Positions 44,178 to 53,226 of a DNA stretch of 64,000 nt are shown here, one piece after another (the first letter of the stretch is position 1; each line of letters begins with the position of its first letter). Under the pieces are notes generated by a model, which did no database searches, was not told the origin of the DNA, and was given only the letters and a program-made list of their open reading frames with translations. The translations under genes were made by a program, and so were the position numbers. Source of the stretch: Halomonas sp. HL-48 (lineage in GTDB: Bacteria > Pseudomonadota > Gammaproteobacteria > Pseudomonadales > Halomonadaceae); assembly GCF_001314875.1 (NCBI RefSeq), contig NZ_LJZS01000010.1, positions 62,001 through 126,000 on the forward strand, in the 5' to 3' direction.

Positions 44178-46697
44178 ATGGAAGAACAGAAGCGATACAA
44201 ATGGCCTGCGATACTCCTCGGCGCCGTACTGATCATTGCCGGACTTGCCCTGGCGGTCGGTGGCGGGAAGCTGCTCAGTCTGGGCGGCAGCGCCTATTAC
44301 CTGATAGCGGGCGTTGGCATTATGGCCAGCGGAATCTTGCTGACGCTGCGCAAAGGCGCCGCCCTCTGGCTCTACGCGCTTATCCTGTCGGCCACCCTGG
44401 CGTGGGCCTTGTGGGAAGTCGGTCTGGACTGGTGGCAGCTTGTTCCTCGAGTGGCCATCCCCTGCCTGATCGGTATTGTGTTGCTGCTGCCGTGGTGGCG
44501 AAAGCCCCTCGACTCGCGTGGCGGTAGTCTGGCGTTGGGGCTCAGCGTCCTGGCCGCCCTCGGCGTGGCACTGGCCAGCCAGTTCGACGACCCGGCTGCG
44601 CTCGACGGCACGCTCGACACCCAACGCAGCGAGCACCAGGAAACCGTCAACCCCGCCCAGGTAGCCGATGAGGACTGGCCGGCCTACGGCGGCACGAACG
44701 CTGGCACGCATTACTCATCCCTCGATCAGATCACGCCGGAGAATATCGGCGAGCTAGAAGAAGCCTGGCGCATCGAAACCGGCGACGAAGCGGGCCCCAA
44801 TGCGCCACCGGAAATCACCAACCAGAACACCCCACTGAAAGTGAACGACAGCCTGTATATCTGCACGTCTCACAGCCGTGCGATGTCGCTTGACCCGGAA
44901 ACCGGCGAGACGAACTGGTCCTTCGACCCAGACATCAGCACCATGGGTGCCGACGATTTCTCCGGCTGGGCGCACATGACCTGTCGCGGCCTTGCCTATT
45001 ACGACGCCGCCCACTACGCAGACGGTGAGCTGGCTAGCAACAACGGCGCCGAGCCGGACTCGGACAATGCGCCCGTACTGTTCGACGACCGCGACAACTT
45101 CGATATCGACCTGGCCTTTCTATTATTTCTGGACCTCGGCAGCCGTGCCGAAGAGGACAGCACGCCGCTCATGCCCAGCGCCGCCGATGTGATGTGCCCG
45201 CGCCGGCTCTTTCTTCCCACCGCCGATGCGCGCCTGATCGCGCTGGACGCGGATACCGGCAAACGCTGCGAGGCATTTGGCGATGCCGGTGAGATCGACC
45301 TCACCCGTAACATCGGCGATTTCGCCCCCGGCGGCTACTATTCCACCTCGCCCCCCACCGTGACCGAGAACCTGGTGATTCTGGGCGGCCACGTCACCGA
45401 CAACCGTTCCACCGATGAGCCGTCCGGGGTGATTCGCGCCTTTGACGTGCACACCGGCGAGCTGGTCTGGAACTGGGATAGCGGCAACCCCCGCGACACC
45501 GAACCGCTTGACGAGGGGGAGACCTATACGCGCAACTCGCCCAACGTATGGGCGCCGATCAGCGTCGATGAAGATCTGGGGATGGTGTATCTGCCCATGG
45601 GCAATGCCACCCCCGACCAGTACGGCGCCAACCGCAGCCAGAACGATGAAACCTACAGCGCAGGGCTGGTGGCGCTTGACCTTGCCAGCGGTCAGGTCGA
45701 GTGGGTCTATCAGTTTGTTCACCACGACCTGTGGGACATGGACACGCCCGCCCAGCCGGTGTTGATTGACCTCGCCACCAACGAAGGAACCCAGCCAGCG
45801 GTGGTACAACCCACCAAACAGGGCAGCCTCTATGTGCTGAACCGCGAAACCGGCGAGCCCATCGTGCCCATCGACGAATTCGCCGCGCCGCTGGGTGCCG
45901 TTGAGGGTGATTGGACCTCGGAGACGCAGCCGCGCTCGGCGCTCAACCTGCTGCCCCCGCCGCTGACCGAGCGGGACATGTGGGGCGCCTCACCGTTCGA
46001 TCAGATGATGTGTCGCATTCAGTTCAACTCCCTGCGCTACGACGGTCAGTACACGCCGCCGTCGCTGGAGGGCAGCATCGTCTACCCGGGTAACGTGGGC
46101 GTAATGAACTGGGGCGGGGTCGCCGTCGACCCCGAGCGCCAGGCGCTGTTTACCGGCGCCAAGTACCTGGCGTTTGTCTCGACGCTGGTTCCCCGTGAAG
46201 AGGTCGAAGAGGGCCAGGGCTCGGCCAGCGAACAGGGGCTGCAAGTCAATGCCGGCGCGCCCTACGCCGTCAAGCTGGGGCCGCTGCTGTCAGTGCTCGG
46301 CCTGCCCTGCCAAGCGCCCTCCTGGGGTGATGTGGCGGGTATCGACTTGCAGGAAGCCGAGGTGGTATGGAAACACCGCAACGGCACGACCCGCGACAGC
46401 ATGCCCTTCGACCTGCCGATTGGCTTGAACGTAGGCGTGCCAGCCCTGGGCGGACCGCTGACCACCGGCGGCGGCGTGTCGTTCCTGAGCGGCACGCTGG
46501 ATCAGTACCTGCGCGGCTACGATATCGCCACTGGCGAAGAGCTGTTCAAAGCGCGCCTGCCGGCTGGCGGCCAGGCAACGCCGATGACCTACACCGGCGA
46601 CGACGGCCGCCAGTACGTGGTAGTCACGGCGGGCGGACACGGCACCTTTGGCACCAAGATGGGCGATTACGTGATTGGCTACGCCCTGCCAGAATAG
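44178..46697 (+). CDS. gcd: membrane-bound PQQ-dependent dehydrogenase (glucose/quinate/shikimate family)
   Basis: 839 residues. Five N-terminal membrane helices (~1-145) anchor a periplasmic eight-bladed quinoprotein domain: DWPAYGGTNAGTHYSSLDQI, NQNTPLKVNDSLYICTSHSR, GWAHMTCRGLAYYD, FAPGGYYSTSPPTVTENLVI, GNATPDQYGANRSQNDE and LPAGGQATPMTYTGDDGRQY. This is the Gcd architecture; it oxidises an aldose, or quinate/shikimate, in the periplasm and feeds ubiquinone. It needs imported or locally made PQQ; no pqq synthesis gene is in the window. ATG at 44178 follows AAGGGG. A YncD/PqqU-like receptor is convergent to it. Substrate preference cannot be settled here. Confidence 0.9.
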   Translation: MEEQKRYKWPAILLGAVLIIAGLALAVGGGKLLSLGGSAYYLIAGVGIMASGILLTLRKGAALWLYALILSATLAWALWEVGLDWWQLVPRVAIPCLIGIVLLLPWWRKPLDSRGGSLALGLSVLAALGVALASQFDDPAALDGTLDTQRSEHQETVNPAQVADEDWPAYGGTNAGTHYSSLDQITPENIGELEEAWRIETGDEAGPNAPPEITNQNTPLKVNDSLYICTSHSRAMSLDPETGETNWSFDPDISTMGADDFSGWAHMTCRGLAYYDAAHYADGELASNNGAEPDSDNAPVLFDDRDNFDIDLAFLLFLDLGSRAEEDSTPLMPSAADVMCPRRLFLPTADARLIALDADTGKRCEAFGDAGEIDLTRNIGDFAPGGYYSTSPPTVTENLVILGGHVTDNRSTDEPSGVIRAFDVHTGELVWNWDSGNPRDTEPLDEGETYTRNSPNVWAPISVDEDLGMVYLPMGNATPDQYGANRSQNDETYSAGLVALDLASGQVEWVYQFVHHDLWDMDTPAQPVLIDLATNEGTQPAVVQPTKQGSLYVLNRETGEPIVPIDEFAAPLGAVEGDWTSETQPRSALNLLPPPLTERDMWGASPFDQMMCRIQFNSLRYDGQYTPPSLEGSIVYPGNVGVMNWGGVAVDPERQALFTGAKYLAFVSTLVPREEVEEGQGSASEQGLQVNAGAPYAVKLGPLLSVLGLPCQAPSWGDVAGIDLQEAEVVWKHRNGTTRDSMPFDLPIGLNVGVPALGGPLTTGGGVSFLSGTLDQYLRGYDIATGEELFKARLPAGGQATPMTYTGDDGRQYVVVTAGGHGTFGTKMGDYVIGYALPE

Positions 46698-46724
46698 TCG
46701 ATTGACTAACGCCAGTACTAACCA

Positions 46725-46754
46725 ATCGGGCGGCCCTGAGGCCGCCCGATTTCA
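46725..46754. terminator. bidirectional terminator between gcd and the TonB receptor gene
   Basis: ATCGGGCGGCC CTGA GGCCGCCCGAT is a perfect 11-bp stem (46725-46735 with 46740-46750), placed between two convergent genes. T-rich sequence follows on the right (TTTCATT); on the left the flank is weaker. Confidence 0.8.
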
Positions 46755-46773
46755 TTGCGTAAAAGGCGAGAAG

Positions 46774-48825
46774 CTAAAAACTTACTTCCAGCCCGCCGTA
46801 TACGCTGCGCCCTGGGGCGGGCTCGTAAAAGCGCCCGAAGCTCGCGTTCAAGCGCACGTTGGCGTAGTGCTCTTCATCGAGCAAATTGCGCACGCCGACA
46901 TAGGCGTTAAGACGCGTCTTATCCGTCAATTGCCAGCCGTCCCCCGCCCGCAGGTTTACCAGCCAGTAGCTATCGACCTCTGTCTCGTTGGCGTTATCGG
47001 CCGCCATATCGCCCACGTACTGGGTTTCCAGCGTGGCGAAGCGCTCGTCGCGGCCTTCCCAGGTCAGCTGATTGACCCAGGTTTGCTCTGGTAAGCCAGG
47101 GATGCGATTTCCATCAAAGCTCTCCGTCTTTGTGGAAAAACGATCAAACTCATAGCGCGCCAGCGTCAAGGCACTATCCCATCGCCACTGGTCGGCTAAC
47201 TGCCAGCCCAACGCCAGCTCGATACCATCGCGGTCGGTATCGCCCGCATTTCGATAGAGAGTGCGCCCCCCATCTTCCTCGTCCTCCTCTTCGTAAGGCA
47301 CCAACTCATCGCGTACGCGCACCGAAAACAGCGCCAAGTCGTAGTCCATCGCCAGCGGCTCAATATTGCCACGCAAACCGATTTCACGGCTCCAGGCTTT
47401 TTGCGGCGACAACGATGGGTTAAAACCGCCGCCCGACGGGTTAGCAAACTCCGAGAACGCGGGGGTTTCAAACGCCGTCCCTGTATTGATATAGGCCTGG
47501 TGCTGGGGGCGATAGCGGTAGCTTAGCCCCGCCGAGCCACTCCACTCGTTGAAGGTTTGCTCTTCGCTTAGATCGACATCGTCCTGGTAGCGATCATCTA
47601 TTTCTAAGTCAACACGATCAAAACGCGCGCCAAGCGAAAGCGTTAGCTGCTCGGTCAGTGATAGATCGCCTTGGGCAAACGCGCCGGTGGAGGTCGCCGT
47701 CTGGGTCTCTTCAGCTACTTGCTCGCCGACGACGCCTTGCGGGTTTACATCATTGCGAAAGCGTTCATCATCCTGCCGGGCAACTTCAATACCAGTGATG
47801 TAGCTCAACGGCAGGCTGCCCAGGCTAATCTCGTGGTGGTACTCGGCGCTCGCTCCCAGGTAGTCACGCTGATAGCCCAACCGACTGTCGCCCACATAAG
47901 GCAGTTGCTGCTCAAAATCGCGCTGGGAGACAAATCCCTTGAGGTAAAACTCGCCGGGGCCCGCAGACAGATCCTCGTATTGAAGGCCAAGAAGCTGCTG
48001 ATCCACATTCTGGCCCGCGTCCAGCGCTAGCGAGTTCGGCGCGGCCTGATCACGCCCTTCTGCTACTTCATCAGCGTTCAAGGCACCGGGATCCTCCGAG
48101 CGCGGGTTGTCCAATAGATTGACGATGGCGGTCAACGCCCGCTCGCTGCCCAGCTCCCGGCGCAGCTTGGCGTTCAGCAGGTACTTCTCCGTGGAACTTT
48201 GCTCACTGTAGCCATCCACGTTGAGCGCCGAGAGGCTGACGTGGTGCGACCAATCTCCATCACTGCCGCCGGTCTGCAGCGACGTTTTGCGGTAGCCATC
48301 GCTGCCGGCTTCGGCGCGCAGGCTCGTGCCGGGATTTTCGCGGCCATCGGCGGTGGTCACATCGATCACCCCGCCCGCCGCATTGCCGTAAAGCACCGAC
48401 GACGGCCCGCGAATCACTTCGATACGCTCGGCGCTGTCCAGGTCGATCGCGTCCAGCTGCGCCTGGCCGTCGGGCAGCGTGTAAGGAATACCGTCGACCA
48501 TCACGGTAATCCCGCTCACACCAAAGGGCGCCCGGGCGCCAAAGCCGCGAATCGAGATCCGCTGGCCCTGGGCAAAGTTATCGCGGTTTTGCAGAAACAT
48601 CCCGGGCACGCGCACCAGGGACTCATCGAGCCGCACACGCTGCTGGCCCTGGGCGATGGCATCCCCTTCGAGCGTAGAAACGGCGGCGGGCGTTGCGTAC
48701 AGCTCGCGGGCCAGCCGGGGGGCGGTCACCTCAAGCGTTGCCATAGCCGGCTCGCTGGATTGCGCCCAGGTGGGGCCTGATAGCGCGCAGCCCGCCAGGC
48801 AAACCGAGGTGATCAATTTTTTCAC
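46774..48825 (-). CDS. pqqU: TonB-dependent receptor, YncD/PqqU-like, probable PQQ importer
   Basis: 683 residues. Signal peptide ITSVCLAGCALSGPTWAQ, TonB-box-like MATLEVTA, plug domain (~40-150) with RISIRGFGARAPFGVSGITV, VDGIPYTLPDGQAQLDAIDL and VIRGPSSVLYGNAAGGVIDV, then a 22-strand barrel ending RFYEPAPGRSVYGGLEVSF. DGIP-x-TLPDGQ, the NPSLSPQKAWSREIGLRG region, GDMAADNANE and the RYYEPSPGR-like C-terminus recall E. coli YncD, shown to be the PQQ receptor PqqU. Adjacent to a PQQ enzyme and without a visible Fur box. A plain siderophore receptor is the alternative. Confidence 0.72.
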   Translation of the reverse strand: MKKLITSVCLAGCALSGPTWAQSSEPAMATLEVTAPRLARELYATPAAVSTLEGDAIAQGQQRVRLDESLVRVPGMFLQNRDNFAQGQRISIRGFGARAPFGVSGITVMVDGIPYTLPDGQAQLDAIDLDSAERIEVIRGPSSVLYGNAAGGVIDVTTADGRENPGTSLRAEAGSDGYRKTSLQTGGSDGDWSHHVSLSALNVDGYSEQSSTEKYLLNAKLRRELGSERALTAIVNLLDNPRSEDPGALNADEVAEGRDQAAPNSLALDAGQNVDQQLLGLQYEDLSAGPGEFYLKGFVSQRDFEQQLPYVGDSRLGYQRDYLGASAEYHHEISLGSLPLSYITGIEVARQDDERFRNDVNPQGVVGEQVAEETQTATSTGAFAQGDLSLTEQLTLSLGARFDRVDLEIDDRYQDDVDLSEEQTFNEWSGSAGLSYRYRPQHQAYINTGTAFETPAFSEFANPSGGGFNPSLSPQKAWSREIGLRGNIEPLAMDYDLALFSVRVRDELVPYEEEDEEDGGRTLYRNAGDTDRDGIELALGWQLADQWRWDSALTLARYEFDRFSTKTESFDGNRIPGLPEQTWVNQLTWEGRDERFATLETQYVGDMAADNANETEVDSYWLVNLRAGDGWQLTDKTRLNAYVGVRNLLDEEHYANVRLNASFGRFYEPAPGRSVYGGLEVSF

Positions 48826-49089
48826 GGGGCCCCTCCCAATATATTAAATAATACTTAAATAATAGCATTGTACCGTACAACGGAACGTTTTCCCGCGGCC
48901 CGCGTCACAGGGGCTCACATCAGCATCGATAAAAACGCTGAGCATGGCTACACTGATGGCGTATTTGCATGACCGTTGCGGTTAACACGGTTGTGTAAAA
49001 TAACCGTTAAGGCGTTTTAAAACGTTTGTAAACGTTACTTTTACTGAAACGGATGCGAGCACCACTACCCTGCAAGCAAAGGAGGCTTC

Positions 49090-49263
49090 ATGGCGTTTAC
49101 CGCGACTGATCCGATCAAGATGATATTTGCGGTCATTTTACCGCCCCTCGGCGTATTCTTTGAGGTCGGTTTTAAAGGACATTTCTGGCTGAACATCATC
49201 CTGACGCTATTTGGCTTTGTGCCGGGCATCATTCACGCGTTCTACGTGATACTGAAACACTAG
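49090..49263 (+). CDS. YqaE/Pmp3-family small membrane protein
   Basis: 57 residues with two membrane helices: MIFAVILPPLGVFFEVGFKG and FWLNIILTLFGFVPGIIHAF. PPLGVFFEVG and PGIIHAFYV match the Pmp3/UPF0057 signature. These hydrophobic peptides are induced by salt, cold or alkali stress and affect membrane potential. GGAGG lies six bases before the ATG and a strong terminator follows directly, so it is a single-gene unit. Confidence 0.92.
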   Translation: MAFTATDPIKMIFAVILPPLGVFFEVGFKGHFWLNIILTLFGFVPGIIHAFYVILKH

Positions 49264-49283
49264 CCGACAACGGCGACCAAGAC

Positions 49284-49314
49284 ACCGCCTGAGCTTCACT
49301 CAGGCGGTTTTTTT
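49284..49314 (+). terminator. intrinsic terminator of the yqaE-like gene
   Basis: ACCGCCTGAG / CTCAGGCGGT stem (49284-49293 with 49299-49308), then six to seven T. Confidence 0.9.
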
Positions 49315-49325
49315 ATGCTCAGCGC

Positions 49326-49802
49326 TTATACCGCGTGGCGACGCTGGTGCAGCGCATGAACCTTGTCGTCCCAGCCTGCCACCGGGCCCGCCACTGGAAG
49401 CCCGGGCACGATGTGCTGAATGGGCAGGGTGGCCACCGGCGGCGGCGCCACGCCCAGGTCGGCAAGCCAACGGCTCAACTGCTCTGACGAACTGGCGTAG
49501 ACAATACGCCCAAGCCCCACCCAACCGTGGGCCGCTGCACACATCGGGCAGTGCTCGCCGGACGTATAGACAGTCGCCCTCGCCCGGGCCTCCGGCGTCA
49601 TATGCTGGGCCGCCCAGCGGGCCAGGGCAAACTCAGGGTGCTGGGTGGAATCGCCGCCGGCAATCCGGTTGCGGTCCTCCGCCAGCACCTCGCCGTCACC
49701 GCTGACCAGCACGCTGCCAAAGGGCTCATCCCCCGCGTCAAGGGCTTCTTCGGCCAGCGCCACGGCACGGGCGATGTGGGCGGTTTCCTGATCATCCAGC
49801 AT
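49326..49802 (-). CDS. nucleoside deaminase (cytidine/deoxycytidylate deaminase-like)
   Basis: 158 residues. The zinc site is H-P-E in STQHPEFALARWAAQ (instead of the common HAE) and the cysteines of GEHCPMCAAAHGWVGLGRIV (PCxxC-like HCPMC). AVALAEEALDAGDEPFGSVL is the usual N-terminal strand. It removes an amino group from a purine or pyrimidine nucleobase/nucleoside, maybe guanine. AGGAG-like sequence precedes the ATG at 49802. Single gene between yqaE and the Trp-rich gene. Confidence 0.83.
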   Translation of the reverse strand: MLDDQETAHIARAVALAEEALDAGDEPFGSVLVSGDGEVLAEDRNRIAGGDSTQHPEFALARWAAQHMTPEARARATVYTSGEHCPMCAAAHGWVGLGRIVYASSSEQLSRWLADLGVAPPPVATLPIQHIVPGLPVAGPVAGWDDKVHALHQRRHAV

Positions 49803-49979
49803 ATATCCTCCTGATTGTGATGGTGCTTCAGCATTCTTCTATTGTGGCATAGCCATGGCGTCGCGCGCCCGCCCACCACCGACGCCAGGCATCGAGAATC
49901 GCCCATTGAAAATCGGCGCGATACCGAGCAACCTCCACCTGACGCCTTCCCCAGGTGTTTCCCTCGAACCGGAGCCCCC

Positions 49980-50195
49980 ATGCACACGATCAACCCCAGC
50001 AAATTGCATCACAGCAAATGGACCGCCGTGACGCCACGCGATAAAGAGAAACACTTCATCGTCACCCAGCTACTGCGCGACGAAGAAGACAATGTCGTGG
50101 ACGTCGTGATCGAGGCCGTTCACTCCCATCGCGAAACGGTGCTCCCCTGGCAGCGCTTGAAAGACGACAGCGTATGGAAAATGGGTTGGCAATAG
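49980..50195 (+). CDS. TIGR02450-type small Trp-rich protein
   Basis: 71 residues. INPSKLHHSKWTAVTPRDKE, HFIVTQLLRDEEDNVVDVVI and ETVLPWQRLKDDSVWKMGWQ agree with this conserved short proteobacterial family of unknown function. GGAG lies eight bases before the ATG at 49980; the frame stays open upstream but is not family-like. Soluble, no signal peptide. Confidence 0.82.
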   Translation: MHTINPSKLHHSKWTAVTPRDKEKHFIVTQLLRDEEDNVVDVVIEAVHSHRETVLPWQRLKDDSVWKMGWQ

Positions 50196-50390
50196 CTGTC
50201 GACCGTCAGGCGACCCTAGAAAATAAACGGGAAAGGCTTTGACACATCCGCTGATCCGTGACACTGTGTGCTCAGTGGTTAGCAAGCAGCATGGTTTCAG
50301 AAGTGTACGATCTATTTCGGCAGCCTGACATTGTATTCCTTGTTTCACCCGCTACTTCAATCTGGGTAATACCAGGAACTTAATTAAGGC

Positions 50391-50415
50391 GCTTTTGCGC
50401 GAAAGGATCTACATC
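50391..50415 (+). promoter_or_regulatory. leader hairpin and ribosome site of the cold-shock gene
   Basis: GCGC TTTT GCGC (50399-50410) is followed at once by AAAGGA and the ATG at 50416. The leader may start as far back as a TTGACA at 50239, giving roughly 140 bases of 5' UTR, which is typical of csp mRNAs that sense cold by refolding. Confidence 0.4.
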
Positions 50416-50622
50416 ATGGCAACTGGCACAGTTAAATGGTTTAACGACACTAAAGGCTTCGGTTTCATCGCTCCTTCTGACGGCGGCGACGACCTCTTTG
50501 CCCACTTCTCTGAGATTCAAGCCGACGGCTTCAAATCTCTGCAGGAAGGCGCTAGCGTCTCTTTTGACGTTACCCAAGGCAAGAAAGGCCTACAAGCTTC
50601 AAACATCAAGCAAACTTCCTAA
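50416..50622 (+). CDS. CspA-family cold-shock protein
   Basis: 68 residues forming one cold-shock domain: [20 protein letters not shown] (RNP1 KGFGFI), [20 protein letters not shown] (RNP2 LFAHF) and [19 protein letters not shown]. It binds single-stranded RNA and DNA and melts mRNA secondary structure. Whether it is cold-induced or constitutive cannot be told. ATG at 50416 has AAAGGA upstream. Confidence 0.94.
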   Translation: MATGTVKWFNDTKGFGFIAPSDGGDDLFAHFSEIQADGFKSLQEGASVSFDVTQGKKGLQASNIKQTS

Positions 50623-50662
50623 CATCCGTTAGCAGTTTGCTCGAACCCTCCGGGGTTCGAAT

Positions 50663-50695
50663 AACAAGGCCCGCTCAAGCGGGCCTTGTTGCGTT
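50663..50695 (+). terminator. intrinsic terminator after the csp gene
   Basis: AACAAGGCCCGC / GCGGGCCTTGTT stem (50663-50674 with 50679-50690), loop TCAA, then GCGTTT. A second hairpin, CGAACCC/GGGTTCG (50642-50648 with 50653-50659), precedes it. Confidence 0.7.
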
Positions 50696-50725
50696 TATGG
50701 CCTGCCCATTTTTGTTCACCGCCAG

Positions 50726-51589
50726 CTAGACGCGCTCCCACCGCACGATACGCACATCCACCGTTACCGTTATGGCCTTGAGCTGCGCTGCCTTCTCACG
50801 CCCCTCTGCGGACGCCCGATAAAAATGCGGCGTCATCACCAGCAGATCCGCAACGGCTTCCCCATCATCCAGCGTCAACGCATAGCGCAAGGTCTCTGTG
50901 CCGAGGTGCCTGAAGCCCTCCGGTTGTTCAACTGGACTGTCACGCTCAGATCTCAAGCTCGGGTAGATGATATCGCGCAGCTCGCGCAGATGATCCGCCC
51001 CGGCCTCGACCTGCATCAGCAAGCCGCCTGGCTTGAGCACACGGGCAAATTCTCGATGGACCGGAAAGCCAAACATGCACAGCACGCGGTCAAGCGTCCC
51101 GCTCGTCACCGGCAGATTGGCATTACTGCCCACCACCCAGCGACTTTGCGGTGAGGCTTTATCGTCCTGCTTGGCCGCAGCCTGTACCGCCCATTTGGAA
51201 ATATCCAGCCCCATCAGCGCAAGCGACGACGCCTCGGGCACCGCTCTTGCAAGGCCACGCAGGTAATAGCCTTCACCGCAGCCGGCATCCAGGCAGCAAA
51301 GCGGTGCGTCACCTTCTTCCCGCGGCGCGTGGCTGAAAACCGCCGTGCTGACTGCGTCGGCAATCGGCTGATAGTAACCCGCATCGAGAAAACGCTGCCG
51401 CGCCGCCACCATGGCCTTGCTATCGCCGGGATCCGCTGAGCGTTTTTGCTGCACGGGGAGCAGATTGACATAGCCCTGCTTGGCAACGTCAAAGCTATGC
51501 CCAGCAGCACAACGCCAGACGCGGCCGTCCACTTGTAACGGCTCGCCGTCCAACGGGCAGGCCAGCGCCTGAAACGGAGAAATACTCAT
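50726..51589 (-). CDS. rlmA: 23S rRNA (guanine-N1)-methyltransferase
   Basis: 287 residues. The N-terminal zinc-ribbon-like region (ALACPLDGEPLQVDGRVWRC, AAGHSFDVAKQGYVNLLPVQ) leads into the SAM-binding fold (CCLDAGCGEGYYLRGLA, LDISKWAVQAAAK). This matches RlmA(I), which methylates G745 of 23S rRNA. AGHSFDxAKxGYVNLL is diagnostic. ATG at 51589. Confidence 0.92.
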   Translation of the reverse strand: MSISPFQALACPLDGEPLQVDGRVWRCAAGHSFDVAKQGYVNLLPVQQKRSADPGDSKAMVAARQRFLDAGYYQPIADAVSTAVFSHAPREEGDAPLCCLDAGCGEGYYLRGLARAVPEASSLALMGLDISKWAVQAAAKQDDKASPQSRWVVGSNANLPVTSGTLDRVLCMFGFPVHREFARVLKPGGLLMQVEAGADHLRELRDIIYPSLRSERDSPVEQPEGFRHLGTETLRYALTLDDGEAVADLLVMTPHFYRASAEGREKAAQLKAITVTVDVRIVRWERV

Positions 51590-51690
51590 GCGATTCGTGC
51601 CTTTCGCCTAGGTAAGAAGAGCCAACACAGCGCAGCATGGTACCGCACCAGCATGGGAAAACCAGCCGGGCTTCACAGAAGATCTTAATT

Positions 51691-51709
51691 GATAACGATT
51701 TGCATTAGT
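51691..51709. promoter_or_regulatory. Fur box-like site upstream of siderophore exporter/importer operon
   Basis: GATAACGATTTGCATTAGT matches the Fur consensus at about 13 of 19 positions; 93 bp ahead of the MFS ATG. Confidence 0.6.
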
Positions 51710-51801
51710 TAATGCGTCATGCAATCATTTTGGTCTCTTTACATACAACACTGGCAAATCTGCAGGTCAATTTGATTGTGTTCCGCACTAAGTGAATTTA
51801 A

Positions 51802-53226
51802 ATGACGAGAACTCCAGCACATGGCAGCAAGGTGCTATTCAGCGTGCTACTAGGCACTTTTACCGTAAGCCTTAACAATAGCGCCCTGAACCTTGCCGTA
51901 GCTGAATTGATGACCACGTTCAATGCCAGCACTACCCAGGTGAGCTGGGTGGTGACCCTTTTTATGATCACCATGGGTATGACCATGCCGCTAACCGGTT
52001 ACTTAGCCGGAAAATTTGGCCGTAAACGTATTTACCTGCTAGGTCTTTTGGGTTTCCTGGCCGGTTCTAGTCTGGGCGCCATGGCTCAAAGTCTAAATGG
52101 TATTATTCTCGCCCGCGGGGTTCAGGGCATAGCAGCCGGACTAATGATTCCGCTGTCGCTATCGCTAATTTTTTCGGCCTATCCCTCTCATCAACGTGGC
52201 AGAGCCAGCGGCATATGGGGAGCTGCCGTTATGATTGCGCCCGCCATTGGGCCAACGGTTGGCGGGCTATTGCTTGAAATTAGTCACTGGCGAGCGCTGT
52301 TTTTAATGAATATCCCTTTTGCACTGCTTGGTCTGCTGTGTGGCTACCGCTATCTAACGACAGAACCCTCCAACCAACCGCGCCGATTTGATATAGCCGG
52401 TTTTACGCTGATTACGCTTGGTCTGGGTGCGGTGCTGTTTTCGCTTAGCTGGGTGGATACCCTCGCCGACCTCTTGCGTTTCCAGATAATCACCCCGCTG
52501 ATAATCGGCGTGTTGGCGCTACTGAGTTTTGTTCATGTTGAGCGGCGTCATCCGACGCCCTTGCTTGACCTGTCACTTTTCACTCATCAAGGCTTCCGTA
52601 TCAGTGTCGTGCTCGCCTGCCTGCAATCCGTTATTCTGTTTGGCTGTATTCTGCTTGTTCCCTTGCGGATGCAGAATGCGCTGGGATTTAGCCCACTAAC
52701 CACAGGCGTGGTGTTTTTGGCCACCGCGCTCGCCGCCGCCGCCTGCTCCCCTGTTGCAGGACAGCTGATTGACCGCTACCCGCCCCAATGGTGCATGAGT
52801 ATCGGGCTGATAGTTACTATTGTGAGTCTGATAGGGCTTGGCATGCTGACGCCAGCCACACCGGTCTGGGTGATTGGCGCCTGGATGGGAATGCGCGGTG
52901 TTGGCCTGGGCTGTGCCTACCTGCCTGCCACCACGGCTGGCATGAAAGATCTGCCTGAATCGAGTGTTGCCCAGGCGTCGGCGATGAACAATATGTCACG
53001 TCGGGTAAGCGCTTCTGTGGGCATTGTTGCCCTGTCGATCTACTACGACATAACAGTCAACGCAGCGCTAAATCAGGGAGCCACCTATACCGAGGCTAGC
53101 GCCTCGAGTCTTCACCAGGCCTTTTTTGCCCTGGCCTGCATCGCCGCGCTCTGCTTACCCCTGGCGTGGCAGTTAGGTCGCGCGATTCAGACCACCCCAG
53201 ATGCCAGGACGATATGCAGTCAGTGA
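51802..53226 (+). CDS. DHA2-family MFS exporter, probable siderophore exporter
   Basis: 474 residues with about 14 hydrophobic segments. Hallmarks of the EmrB/QacA group are NSALNLAVAELMTTFNASTT, PLTGYLAGKFGRKRIYLLGL and ARGVQGIAAGLMIPLSLSLI. Achromobactin loci of Dickeya carry a MFS of this group (YhcA), and a similar protein (SbnD) serves staphyloferrin B, so export of the NIS siderophore is the natural reading. It starts the rightward operon, overlapping the binding-protein gene by 13 bp. A Fur-like box is upstream. The ribosome site before the ATG at 51802 is weak. Confidence 0.85.
   Translation: MTRTPAHGSKVLFSVLLGTFTVSLNNSALNLAVAELMTTFNASTTQVSWVVTLFMITMGMTMPLTGYLAGKFGRKRIYLLGLLGFLAGSSLGAMAQSLNGIILARGVQGIAAGLMIPLSLSLIFSAYPSHQRGRASGIWGAAVMIAPAIGPTVGGLLLEISHWRALFLMNIPFALLGLLCGYRYLTTEPSNQPRRFDIAGFTLITLGLGAVLFSLSWVDTLADLLRFQIITPLIIGVLALLSFVHVERRHPTPLLDLSLFTHQGFRISVVLACLQSVILFGCILLVPLRMQNALGFSPLTTGVVFLATALAAAACSPVAGQLIDRYPPQWCMSIGLIVTIVSLIGLGMLTPATPVWVIGAWMGMRGVGLGCAYLPATTAGMKDLPESSVAQASAMNNMSRRVSASVGIVALSIYYDITVNAALNQGATYTEASASSLHQAFFALACIAALCLPLAWQLGRAIQTTPDARTICSQ

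Noticed and set aside
48826-49089. Fur box before the TonB receptor
   Set aside because: The AT-rich stretch at 48841-48866 does not fit the Fur consensus in any register that I tried.
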